From Pseudomonadota bacterium (lineage in GTDB: Bacteria > Pseudomonadota > Alphaproteobacteria > Rhizobiales > Hyphomicrobiaceae): DNA of 12,420 nt. The stretch spans positions 1-12,420 of the forward strand of contig JAKAXS010000036.1 of assembly GCA_021816505.1 (NCBI GenBank). The letters run 5' to 3'. Under the pieces are notes generated by a model. That model was given only the letters and a program-made list of their open reading frames with translations. It made no database searches and was not told the origin of the DNA. Shown in pieces: positions 1 to 6,411 of the stretch (the first letter of the stretch is position 1; each line of letters begins with the position of its first letter). The position numbers and the translations under genes were made by a program.

Positions 1-1485
1 AGAGTCGTCCAGCCAATCGTTATAGCCGTTGTAAATCGCTGTCGCTGCCGTTCGATCGGTGGCGTTGTCGGCCGACTGGCTCATGGCGAGCAGCCGTCGG
101 CGCATTTGATCCAACGTCGTCACCGGTCTTTGCTTCAGAACACCAGCAACGGGTTTGCTCACGGCTTTTCCGGAAACGAAATCGTCGAGTGCCTTCGCCA
201 TCTGAGCCGCGGCGCGCGTGTTGATCTCGTCGACGGGCAAATCGCCGAGCCGGCCGGCGAGCATGTCCGGGAGTGTGTCGAACGCCTCCGGCTTCGGCGT
301 CAGGTCGGTGACCTTGTCCCACGCTTCACGCTCACCCACCCTTGCTGCACCCCGCGCGCTCTGCAGGCCGCTGCGGATCTCCCCTCCGAGTGTGCTAGGC
401 GACAATTCGGCACTAGTGCGGTTTGGCGCCAGACGCTGCGCCATGCTGGTGACCTCCGGGCTCCCATCGAGCACCGCAGTCCGGATTGCCTGGGACTGAT
501 CTTTGTCGAAACGCTCGATCACCTCCTTTGCGGCCTGGCCCTGGACGCCCATCCGCATCGCTTTTTCGTCGAGCAGTTGCTGCTGGTCTTTAGTCCGCTG
601 CCCGAGCGAACTCTTGATCTTCCACTCCGCGTCGGTCGCGCTGGCGATCGAACTGGACGCATCGCCAGCGGTCTTCGCGTAGGTCTTTGCGAACTCGCGC
701 TGGATGTCGGCCGTCATCTGTGCCGGATCGTAGCCCGCACTTTTCGCGGCCGCTTCGCCGGCGGGCGTGAGCTGTCCAGTTGACCGATTGAACAGGCGTG
801 GCTCCGTTACGAAGCGTCGCCAGACCGCGCCGATCGCCGGCGCCGCAAATTCGCCAGCGCCGGCGGCTCCTGCGTTGATCACCGCCTTCGGCCAATCGAC
901 ACCTTGCTCGCTGCCCATGCCGCCGGCGCCAAGGTCCCCACCGACGCTTGTGCTGCCGGCAGCAACCATCTGGCCACCGACGCGGACAAAGGCTCCGCCG
1001 GCGCGCAACGCTGTTCCTGCAGCACCACCGGCAGCAAGATAAGGAAGCGTCCCGCGAACGCCGCGGACCACGTCCTGACTATCAAGCCCAGGAACGTTCA
1101 GATACCCACGTTGCTCGCCGCCATCAGGGCCGCGCGTCACAAAGACCTCTTGCCCATGCGCATCGCGCTCGCGGCGGATGACGCGGTCGCCGAGCGTCTT
1201 GGCGACAATGTCGCCTAGGGCATCGTCACCGGCACCGAGCGTCGCGGCCGAGCCCATCGGCGCTTCCAGCTCACGCGAGAACTGCTCGTAGACGCTGCGA
1301 ACGCCCTCGTAGTTCGGATCCTGCTCGCCGCGGACCATGCCCGACAAGCTACTGAGGATGCCGCCGCGCGCCTGTTGGTCGGGCATCGGCACGAAGCCGG
1401 GCGGGGCAGGCGGCATCGCGCCAGCCGACGGCTGTTTTTCGGGAAGCGGCACGAAGCCAGCGGGGGGTGACGGAATCGGGTTCAT
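1..1485 (-). CDS. Probable phage internal virion / DNA-ejection-type protein, 3' end beyond the window
   Basis: An uninterrupted minus-strand frame of 495 codons runs from the ATG at 1485 to base 1 with no stop, so the C-terminus is missing. The ATG overlaps the TGA of the upstream gene (ATGA, 1482-1485), and AAGG lies about 8 bases before it. Residues 1-40 are Pro-rich and hold two copies of GFVP[L/M]P[E/D]. Residues 145-222 are rich in Gly, Ala and small hydrophobics in glycine-zipper style, suggesting membrane contact. Residues 240-380 are Ala/Gln/Lys-rich and probably helical. Pro-rich starts followed by Gly/Ala-rich segments and long helical bodies are common in phage internal virion or ejection proteins, and the partner gene upstream is of the same kind. 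I recognise no catalytic motif in the visible part; a lytic or protease domain could lie in the missing part. The family call is an inference. Confidence 0.7.
   Translation of the reverse strand, partial: MNPIPSPPAGFVPLPEKQPSAGAMPPAPPGFVPMPDQQARGGILSSLSGMVRGEQDPNYEGVRSVYEQFSRELEAPMGSAATLGAGDDALGDIVAKTLGDRVIRRERDAHGQEVFVTRGPDGGEQRGYLNVPGLDSQDVVRGVRGTLPYLAAGGAAGTALRAGGAFVRVGGQMVAAGSTSVGGDLGAGGMGSEQGVDWPKAVINAGAAGAGEFAAPAIGAVWRRFVTEPRLFNRSTGQLTPAGEAAAKSAGYDPAQMTADIQREFAKTYAKTAGDASSSIASATDAEWKIKSSLGQRTKDQQQLLDEKAMRMGVQGQAAKEVIERFDKDQSQAIRTAVLDGSPEVTSMAQRLAPNRTSAELSPSTLGGEIRSGLQSARGAARVGEREAWDKVTDLTPKPEAFDTLPDMLAGRLGDLPVDEINTRAAAQMAKALDDFVSGKAVSKPVAGVLKQRPVTTLDQMRRRLLAMSQSADNATDRTAATAIYNGYNDWLDDS
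1381..1465 (-). repeat. Imperfect 25-bp direct repeat, period 60, inside the virion-type gene
   Basis: Bases 1381-1405 and 1441-1465 share 20 or more of 25 positions, with the core CGGCACGAAGCC exactly 60 bases apart. The period is a multiple of three, and on the minus strand each copy encodes GFVP[L/M]P with an acidic residue after it. This looks like a 20-codon internal duplication in the Pro-rich N-terminus, not a recombination site. Confidence 0.7.
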
Positions 1486-2645
1486 TGTGCTGCCTTCCAT
1501 TGCTGACCATCCCACTCGATAACCTCGCCGGTTTGCGGGTTGTGATAGCGCGTCGGCGTCGGCGTGCTGCGTACCGTTGTGGGATCGGCCGCCTTCAGCA
1601 TTTGATCGGCCTCTGCCTTGAGATCGGCGAAGCGGTCGTTCAACGTCGACGCATAGTCGGCCTCGAAGTCGAAATAAGAACCACTGCGGTTCTTCAGTCG
1701 CCAGGTCTGGAACGCCTTCGCCTTGTCGACGTCGGCTTGTGCCGAACGCTTGGCAGCGGCGACGATGAGCCGATTGCCGCGCGGATCGTTGACCAGCCGC
1801 GGCAGCGTCGACATCAGGAACTCGCGGTCCGCATCGGAGAAGTTGTTCGCCGGAAAACCACCCTGACAGATCATCTCCACCATCATCTTGCCGGTGATGG
1901 CGCTGAAGGCCTGCGCATCGCCGACGAAATCCGGCGGCACTCCGAACTGCCCCAACGTTTGGTCCGACACGCCAAGGGCCTTGGCCCATTGAGCTGCAGA
2001 GAGCTTCGCGTCGGCGATGCGGCTCGTGTTCAGCTTATCCATGCGCGCTTCCAGATCCGCGAGAGACCGCAGCTTTCCGCCAGACATGGCGGCTCTCTTG
2101 AAGACATCGGCACCGGCTTCGCCTGCCGCCTTGCCGAGCGCCTTATCCTCCTCGCGTTCGATCGTCGGCATGTTGACGGTGTTCTGATTGGCGCCGGCAC
2201 GCTTGAGGGTCGTCTGGTAGTCCATAAACGTGCCGTCGAAGCCTTGGCTTTTGGCGAGATTGTATTCGCGCTGATCGCTCGTGGGATCCTGAAACATTCG
2301 GCCGAGCATCACTTTCGTGCCGGTCTCTGGTCCGGCAGCCATGAGGGCGTTGCGCGTCAGGGGATCGGTCTGCTGCTCGAGGAGCGCGTCATAACCCTGG
2401 TGCTGCCGCCGGCGATCGTCCTGGGACTGGTCGAAGACGGTTTGCTGCATGAGGGCGTTGCGGCTGGCGCGCGCATCTGTCGTCCGCCAGCGTTCGTCCT
2501 CAAGAGCTAGCCTCTTGTCTTCCCGCTCCATGAGCGCATTTCGGTGACGTGTTTGACCGTAGTTGTCGAGCGCCCTGTTGACCGGCTCGAAATTGATGCC
2601 GCCGCCGGGGTTGAACGCGGGAAGAGGGTAGTAGTGCGAAGCCAT
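1482..2645 (-). CDS. Phage-type structural/ejection-associated protein, 387 aa
   Basis: ATG at 2645 is preceded by GAAGGTGA at good spacing and lies 10 bases after the stop of the 96-aa gene; the stop overlaps the next start (ATGA). Residues 1-120 are very rich in Arg, Gln, Asn, Asp and Ala and predicted helical, as in phage proteins that line the ejection channel. The middle (about 150-300) holds a compact region including GGFPANNFSDADREFL and then a PRGNRLI segment. The C-terminus carries a short YHNPQTGEVIEWDGQQW stretch, a motif type often found at the start or end of phage ejection proteins. Similar arginine/asparagine-rich proteins occur in prophages of rhizobial relatives, as I recall them, but I cannot give a family number. 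It probably works with the downstream gene in DNA delivery or virion structure. Function inferred; an unnamed phage protein is the safe call. Confidence 0.8.
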   Translation of the reverse strand: MASHYYPLPAFNPGGGINFEPVNRALDNYGQTRHRNALMEREDKRLALEDERWRTTDARASRNALMQQTVFDQSQDDRRRQHQGYDALLEQQTDPLTRNALMAAGPETGTKVMLGRMFQDPTSDQREYNLAKSQGFDGTFMDYQTTLKRAGANQNTVNMPTIEREEDKALGKAAGEAGADVFKRAAMSGGKLRSLADLEARMDKLNTSRIADAKLSAAQWAKALGVSDQTLGQFGVPPDFVGDAQAFSAITGKMMVEMICQGGFPANNFSDADREFLMSTLPRLVNDPRGNRLIVAAAKRSAQADVDKAKAFQTWRLKNRSGSYFDFEADYASTLNDRFADLKAEADQMLKAADPTTVRSTPTPTRYHNPQTGEVIEWDGQQWKAAQ

Positions 2646-2655
2646 GCTATCACCT

Positions 2656-2946
2656 TCAATGTTTTGTTTCTGCCGATGACGCCGGCGACACTAGTTGGTC
2701 GTAGTGGTCCAAGGCTCGCTCGAATGCAGCGTCGGGAGTGTTCTCCGCTGCAGCGGCCTCGTCCGCCTTTTTTTGCAGTTCGGCGAGTTCAACTTCGAAG
2801 ACTCGATTGCGCTCGATCTGCGCGATGATCATGCGGTCCATCCACGCTGACAGGGGCTTGGCAAATTTGTGCGGGATTTCATCGAGCATCTGATCAAAAT
2901 CGGCGACGTCGGCTGGTTGCAGTCCGGTGAGGTTTGGAAGCGTCAT
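2656..2946 (-). CDS. Small hypothetical phage-element protein, 96 aa
   Basis: I do not recognise this protein. The ATG at 2946 overlaps the stop of the zinc-ribbon ORF (ATGA, 2943-2946), so it is probably translated by coupling. Residues 14-70 form an acidic, Leu/Ala-rich helical stretch with a likely coiled coil around RNRVFEVELAELQKKADEAAAA. The end is Asp/Ala/Ser-rich. There is no signal peptide, membrane segment or cysteine. Its position between the replication block and the virion-type genes would fit a small packaging or scaffold helper, but nothing in the sequence proves this. Tight spacing on both sides is the main evidence that it is a real gene. Confidence 0.72.
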   Translation of the reverse strand: MTLPNLTGLQPADVADFDQMLDEIPHKFAKPLSAWMDRMIIAQIERNRVFEVELAELQKKADEAAAAENTPDAAFERALDHYDQLVSPASSAETKH

Positions 2947-3302
2947 GCGAGCTTCTCGCTGAGCAGGCGCGCATTGCGAGCGTCGCGTTCAGCCGAGCGT
3001 GCTTTCCAGCCAGCTTTAGCGCATGGAATGCAGACGTCGTGGAGCCCGTCCGCCGTCACCTTCGATGCGAAAAACTGCGAGTGGGGCTTTCCGACGTTGC
3101 ACGTTGTGCAAACCTTTTCGTTCTGTGTCTGGGACACGGAAAGCGTGGGACACACGGCGGGACAAGGCCCTATCCCCCCTACGGGGGGATAGGGGCCTAG
3201 ATGTCCCACCGATGTCCCATGTCCCACCTGTTGGACATGTCCCAGACGTGTCCCGCTCTGTCCCATGTCCCGCTCGGGAGCTAAGTTTCTAGGAAAGCTC
3301 AT
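2943..3302 (-). CDS. Zinc-ribbon-type small protein with repeat-encoded N-terminus, 119 aa
   Basis: The C-terminal half has two CxxC knuckles, C65/C68 and C91/C94, around FFASKVTADGLHDVC, matching the small Cys4 ribbons common in phage proteins and near HNH nucleases. No HNH histidine/asparagine motif follows, so nuclease activity is not supported. Residues 15-60 are a low-complexity Gly/His/Thr/Pro stretch (GQSGT, VGHGTSVGH, GPYPPVGGIGPCP) that is simply the translation of the TGTCCC array and hairpin at 3131-3271. ATG at 3302 has AGAGGGA at about 8 bases and lies 12 bases after the helicase stop, which supports this start. A shorter form from a GTG near residue 57 would exclude the repeats but has no ribosome site. 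Likely DNA-binding; role unknown. Confidence 0.62.
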   Translation of the reverse strand: MSFPRNLAPERDMGQSGTRLGHVQQVGHGTSVGHLGPYPPVGGIGPCPAVCPTLSVSQTQNEKVCTTCNVGKPHSQFFASKVTADGLHDVCIPCAKAGWKARSAERDARNARLLSEKLA

Positions 3303-3373
3303 TTTTCATTCCCTCTATTCTGATGTCCCACCAGTCATCCAGGCGTACTCGTTGTAACTCGCCGTCTGTCCCG
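3131..3373. repeat. Iteron-like array of TGTCCC hexamers, candidate replication origin
   Basis: TGTCCC occurs on the plus strand at 3202, 3213, 3220, 3238, 3249, 3259, 3266, 3324 and 3368. The reverse form GGGACA starts at 3131, 3147 and 3159. That is twelve exact hexamers in 243 bases, where chance gives well under one. The extended consensus is about ATGTCCCRC. The left members point one way and the right members the other, around the hairpin at 3165-3198. The motif falls in all three codon phases of the overlapping ORFs, so it is kept for its DNA sequence, not its protein. Its place directly after a RepA/DnaB-like helicase gene fits an origin where iterons are bound by a replication protein. 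Operator or packaging site are alternatives. Confidence 0.72.
3165..3198. repeat. Strong GC-rich hairpin at the centre of the TGTCCC array
   Basis: CCCTATCCCCCC (3168-3179) pairs perfectly with GGGGGGATAGGG (3183-3194) across a TAC loop. Three more pairs (3165-3167 with 3196-3198) follow a single bulged G at 3195. There is no T-run on either side, so it is not a standard intrinsic terminator. It separates inward and outward facing hexamers, as in single-strand initiation hairpins of plasmids with RepA-type helicases. The origin role is inference. Confidence 0.75.
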
Positions 3374-4883
3374 CCTTTTCAAGCGCCAGAAGCGCTCGTT
3401 GGAATGCCTTCCTTTCCGCGTCTTGTTCGCCGGTGTCGGAGAGACCCTTCTGCCGGCAGGCGTCACGCCAAGCCGATTTGGAGACCGTTAGAACGCCGTC
3501 AGGTATCCGGTGATGTCCTTTCATCGGATCCGGCTTCCTTTCGATCAGTAGGTGTTCGAGTTCGTTCAGCGCCTTGGCAGCGCCTGTGCCAGGATGTGGG
3601 CGACGGCGGAGAGAACGGTTGGCACTCTCAGCCTCGTCGACGATGCAGGTCGTCACCTCGTCACCATCAGCATCGCTGCCAAGAACGATTGTCTTTAGCG
3701 TGAAGCTAAAGAGTGGGCCTTCGGGGCCGTCTTTGGACTTTTCCAGCCGCACATGACGTTCACTAGCATCTTTGTCACGCTCTATGCGGATTACGGCATC
3801 CAAGCCTGCGTGAAGAGCAGACGATCCTCGCAAACCCTGCGATTGATCTTTTCCGGGATGGGCGATGAACAACACCGCCGCGCCCGTCGCGGCTTTGATG
3901 CGATCAATCCGCGCAAACAATGCGCTGATGGCTTGGGCCTCGTTCTCGTTATCGCCAGCGATAGCGCACGCCAGCGTGTCGATCACGATGAGCCGTGTCG
4001 GCATTTGTGTCTTGCGCGCTAGCGCTTCGCACGCGCTAACGATGAGGTACTCGCAAGCGTCATTCGTCGGATTGCTCGCCAGCGAGATACTGTAGGCGCT
4101 GTTTAGCCATGCGAAACCAGTCGGCACGCTACCGGTTTGCACTTCCACGCCTTTGACGCGTTTCGGAAAATCGCTCTTGCCTTCGAGGCAGAGATAAAGG
4201 ACGCCGCCTTGAGTGGTGCGGTGACCAAGAAACTCCTCACCCGAAGCCACGCAACAGGAAAGATCACGTGCGATGAAAGTCTTGCCCGACCCCGATGGTC
4301 CGTGAAGAGCGCAGGTTGATCCGGCGGGAATCAAACCCTTCACGACATACTCGGACACCGCGGTGACCTCGATCGACGGATCGAAGAAGCTTAGAAGTCG
4401 ATCGTCGTTGCCAGACGACGCGAGACGCGCGCATCTCGCTTGATAATCGATGACGGCTTCTGAGATCTCTTGGGCGCTCTTGCCGATAAACCCGCATCGT
4501 TCTCGACGGAACGACGCTTCGATGACACCCTTCGATGCCTCCCGCGCTTCAGCAACCGATGCGACATGTCGGCTGCGAGACGATAAGCGAAGCAGGAATT
4601 CTGTTGGCGCTATTTCGTGATCTCGTGTGCCCTCGAACGCCTTCAACAACTCGCTGATCGAAGGAACGTCGCCCGACAACTGCTGCCGCTGCCTGGCGCG
4701 GTCATACAGCTCGCCATGCAAAGCATTGGCAAAATGCCAAGGCTCAAGGGACGGGGCGACGGCGTTGAGGCAATCGGCATTGAAGAGGACGCATGCCAAC
4801 GTCAGATGCTCAAGTTCGTTCGTTGGGTCGTCATCGGAGCGCTCGAAGCCTTTACGGCTGGCGCCAGCAATTTGAAAGTTCAT
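3315..4883 (-). CDS. DnaB-N / RepA-like AAA replicative helicase of a phage or satellite, 522 aa
   Basis: Residues 20-105 resemble the DnaB N-terminal helical domain. Residues 180-415 form a RecA-like RepA/AAA_25 ATPase core: Walker A GPSGSGKT (195-202), a Walker B LIVID (298-302), HPGKD (342-346) and a GLRGSSALHAGLD segment (350-362). Residues 455-515 look like the winged-helix tail found on many phage primase-helicase proteins (AWRDAC, then AFQRALLALEKAG). No primase domain is visible, so the host primase or another protein probably primes. The expected role is a hexameric 5'-3' helicase loading at the element origin, and the TGTCCC array begins inside its own 3' end. The ATG at 4883 has only a weak ribosome site, and an inverted repeat lies just before it. 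Function is well supported by motifs; the element type is not. Confidence 0.88.
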   Translation of the reverse strand: MNFQIAGASRKGFERSDDDPTNELEHLTLACVLFNADCLNAVAPSLEPWHFANALHGELYDRARQRQQLSGDVPSISELLKAFEGTRDHEIAPTEFLLRLSSRSRHVASVAEAREASKGVIEASFRRERCGFIGKSAQEISEAVIDYQARCARLASSGNDDRLLSFFDPSIEVTAVSEYVVKGLIPAGSTCALHGPSGSGKTFIARDLSCCVASGEEFLGHRTTQGGVLYLCLEGKSDFPKRVKGVEVQTGSVPTGFAWLNSAYSISLASNPTNDACEYLIVSACEALARKTQMPTRLIVIDTLACAIAGDNENEAQAISALFARIDRIKAATGAAVLFIAHPGKDQSQGLRGSSALHAGLDAVIRIERDKDASERHVRLEKSKDGPEGPLFSFTLKTIVLGSDADGDEVTTCIVDEAESANRSLRRRPHPGTGAAKALNELEHLLIERKPDPMKGHHRIPDGVLTVSKSAWRDACRQKGLSDTGEQDAERKAFQRALLALEKAGQTASYNEYAWMTGGTSE

Positions 4884-4887
4884 GTTT

Positions 4888-4923
4888 GTTGCTGCTCATG
4901 ATGAAGCTCTTGTTGGCAGCAAC
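4888..4923. promoter_or_regulatory. 8-bp inverted repeat upstream of the helicase start
   Basis: GTTGCTGC (4888-4895) and GCAGCAAC (4916-4923) are a perfect inverted repeat with a 20-base spacer. The near arm ends five bases from the helicase ATG and covers the place where its ribosome site should be. It may be an operator for the small helix-turn-helix protein encoded just upstream, or an mRNA hairpin that lowers translation. Seen in sequence; function inferred. Confidence 0.4.
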
Positions 4924-5025
4924 GGACGCGACTGATACTATCGCGCTACCACTGATTTGTTTTGAAGCGATCGCGCCGGGGTGCATTCCGCGCGGTCGTT
5001 TCGTTTTTTTGTCAGGCGTCACGGA

Positions 5026-5235
5026 TCAAGCACCTTCCGTGACGAGACGTTTGATTTCCGTAGTGGGGATCATGCGTCGACCGCGGATCTTGACCGACCG
5101 AAGTTGGCCCGCAGCGATCAACTGATAAAGCGTCGATCGGCTTACGCCGATTTTCCAGCAAGAGGCGTTGACGGTATACGCGTCGGGCTCACGCTCATCG
5201 GGCTGCGCGGAATATGTCGTCTCCTGAAGCGCCAT
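5026..5235 (-). CDS. Excisionase/AlpA-type helix-turn-helix DNA-binding protein, 69 aa
   Basis: The protein is almost entirely one HTH_17/MerR-like winged helix: DAYTVNASCWKIGVSRSTLY, then QLIAAGQLRSVKIRGRRMIPTTEI. The signature is a helix-turn-helix with GVSRSTLYQLI followed by the basic wing KIRGRRMIP. Such proteins act as recombination directionality factors or as activators of early genes in prophages and phage satellites. I chose the ATG at 5235 because GAGGA lies 9 bases before it; an in-frame start at 5304 adds 23 residues unlike the family and lacks a ribosome site. It is the first gene from the tRNA side, 140 bases before the helicase, a position typical of alpA in tRNA-borne satellites. 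The partner integrase is not in this window. Confidence 0.85.
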   Translation of the reverse strand: MALQETTYSAQPDEREPDAYTVNASCWKIGVSRSTLYQLIAAGQLRSVKIRGRRMIPTTEIKRLVTEGA

Positions 5236-5412
5236 CTGTTGCCATCCTCGTTTGTGCGCCATTGCGCTACAACGGAGGAAAGCTGCGATCGACTTCGATT
5301 GCAAAGGACAAGAAAAGTGCCTTTGCGAGCTTTTATGTCCGGTAGTCTCACTTGCGAAGGATATTAGGGCCGCTGTTGGGGCCGAATCTCTGACGCTTCA
5401 ATAAATTGCCGC

Positions 5413-5429
5413 AAAATCAATTACTTGAT
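5413..5429 (-). terminator. Weak hairpin with T-run downstream of tRNA-Glu
   Basis: On the minus strand ATCAA and TTGAT (5-bp arms, GTAA loop) are followed by a short T-run. It sits 10 bases after the tRNA CCA and could end the tRNA transcript, but the stem is short and AT-only apart from one pair. The stretch 5236-5438 otherwise shows no gene and is AT-richer than its surroundings, as expected for an attachment-site flank. Confidence 0.25.
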
Positions 5430-5438
5430 AGTGAAATA

Positions 5439-5514
5439 TGGCGCCCCGTAGGGGTTTCGAACCCCTGTTACCAACGTGAGAGGCTGGTGTCCTAGGCCAC
5501 TAGACGAACGGGGC
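5439..5514 (-). tRNA. tRNA-Glu (anticodon CTC)
   Basis: The minus strand folds as a full 76-base cloverleaf: acceptor GCCCCGT with ACGGGGC, discriminator G and an encoded CCA (5439-5441). The anticodon stem CCAGC/GTTGG encloses loop CTCTCAC, giving anticodon CTC, and the T arm is CAGGGGTTCGAAACCCCTA-like with GTTCGAA. It reads GAG codons. Its 3' end faces the phage-like region, so it is the likely integration target; the gene remains complete, as normal when the element restores the tRNA 3' end. Confidence 0.97.
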
Positions 5515-5531
5515 AGCTCTCGAAGGCGCTA

Positions 5532-5560
5532 CGTATAGGCAGCCGAAGAGCCGGGATCAA
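5532..5560 (-). promoter_or_regulatory. Sigma70-like promoter of tRNA-Glu
   Basis: On the minus strand TTGATC (5555-5560) and TATACG (5532-5537) are separated by exactly 17 bases. Each matches the consensus hexamer at four of six positions. Transcription would start near 5525, about 11 bases before the mature tRNA 5' end. Confidence 0.5.
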
Positions 5561-5714
5561 GCCCGAAGGTGGCCCGGAACACGTGTTGTCGATGGCGCAC
5601 GTTCAGTGTTAACGCGCGCGGTCTGAGGTTGCCTGGCGTGCCGCGGGCTTGAGAATCAGGTATTCGCCCAAATCGGCCTGCGATCAAACGCTTGGCGGGC
5701 CGTCACGGGGCGGA

Positions 5715-6404
5715 ATGCAGGATACAGCAACGCTTTCAGGCCGGGTCAGGCCGCATGTCGTGCCGCTGTCGGCGGCACCGGAACGGCTCGCGCCTGCGTA
5801 TGCCGGCACGAAGACGGACGGTCACCTGCGCGGCGCCGCGGAACGGCTGCTGCAGGCGATGCGCCTCGTCAAGCGGGCGCGCTTCAACGCGCACGAACGG
5901 CTCGAAGCAAAGCACGTGATGAGCGTGGCCGCCTTCACGTTCGCGACGGTGTTCGAGATTTCACTGTCGCTGCTGCCCGTCGTGTACGGCGCGGGCATCG
6001 CGCCGGAGGTGCGGTCCTTCATCGACTACGCGGCGATAGTGACCGGCTTGTTCCTGTTCGGCTTCGGTCTGGTGGTGGGCCTGGCCAATTACCAGACGCG
6101 CGCTGTCTTTCTGCAGCGCTGCGCCATGGATCTCGCCAACCTCGCGCGCGAGATGGAAATCGCCATGCCGCTCACCGCGCCCGAGCTGCAGGAATTCAGG
6201 CGCCGCTATCACGAGATCGAGGCGCGCTGCCCGTTCAATCATTCGTCGGTCGATCTGGACCGGGCGATGGCGCGCAACAGCGACCGCGCGGCCGTGCGCA
6301 AGGCGAAGTTCAGCGAGGCGCTGGACATCTACGGCCCGTATGCGATCGCGGCGCTGGTCTACGGCGGCATCTGGGTGACGTTCTGGGCGATGCTGAAAAT
6401 TTAA
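5715..6404 (+). CDS. Stand-alone SLATT-like membrane protein (SLATT_5 type), 229 aa
   Basis: After a variable N-terminus, residues 42-65 read AERLLQAMRLVKRARFNAHERL, the typical Arg/Asn/Ala entry helix of SLATT domains. Two membrane segments follow (about 69-91 and 104-126), then NYQTRAVFLQRCAMDLANL, and the RRYHEIEARCPFNHSSVD segment (164-180), which resembles the conserved Tyr/Asn-His/Asp region of SLATT_5. A third membrane segment lies at about 207-226. SLATT proteins were predicted from comparative genomics to be pore-forming effectors linked to nucleotide-signalling or reverse-transcriptase defence systems. No cyclase, SLOG or reverse transcriptase lies next to it here. I chose the ATG at 5715, with GGGGCGGA just before it, over an upstream TTG at 5649. 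It converges with the minus-strand PRMT gene, with 7 bases between the stops. Confidence 0.72.
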   Translation: MQDTATLSGRVRPHVVPLSAAPERLAPAYAGTKTDGHLRGAAERLLQAMRLVKRARFNAHERLEAKHVMSVAAFTFATVFEISLSLLPVVYGAGIAPEVRSFIDYAAIVTGLFLFGFGLVVGLANYQTRAVFLQRCAMDLANLAREMEIAMPLTAPELQEFRRRYHEIEARCPFNHSSVDLDRAMARNSDRAAVRKAKFSEALDIYGPYAIAALVYGGIWVTFWAMLKI

Positions 6405-6411
6405 GCCAGCC

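Larger units (their letters stand above)
1..5438. mobile_element. Phage-like integrated element (right part) abutting tRNA-Glu
   Basis: The region left of the tRNA-Glu gene carries only minus-strand genes of mobile-element type: an excisionase/AlpA-like regulator, a DnaB-N/RepA-like helicase, a zinc-ribbon protein, a small unknown and two phage virion-type proteins. The CCA end of the tRNA faces this block, which is the usual geometry for tyrosine-recombinase integration at a tRNA 3' end. The right boundary is therefore inferred to lie at or inside the tRNA 3' half; the left boundary is outside the window. No integrase, terminase, portal or capsid gene is visible, so prophage, decayed prophage and phage satellite all remain possible. 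Inference from gene content and orientation; no second att copy can be seen here. Confidence 0.72.

Noticed and set aside
1467..2510. Long plus-strand open frame opposite the 387-aa gene
   Set aside because: It is antisense to a gene with phage-protein composition, good ribosome site and ATGA coupling; its own product has no recognisable domain and is a GC-driven shadow.
3165..3198. Intrinsic terminator of the helicase gene
   Set aside because: No T-run follows on either strand and it lies well inside the next gene.
3131..3271. CRISPR array
   Set aside because: Units are six to nine bases with 7-18 base spacing and both orientations; no long repeats or uniform spacers.
5578..5587. AACACGTGTT perfect palindrome between tRNA-Glu and the SLATT-like gene
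   Set aside because: A single 10-bp palindrome without a second copy or visible promoter link; chance is plausible.
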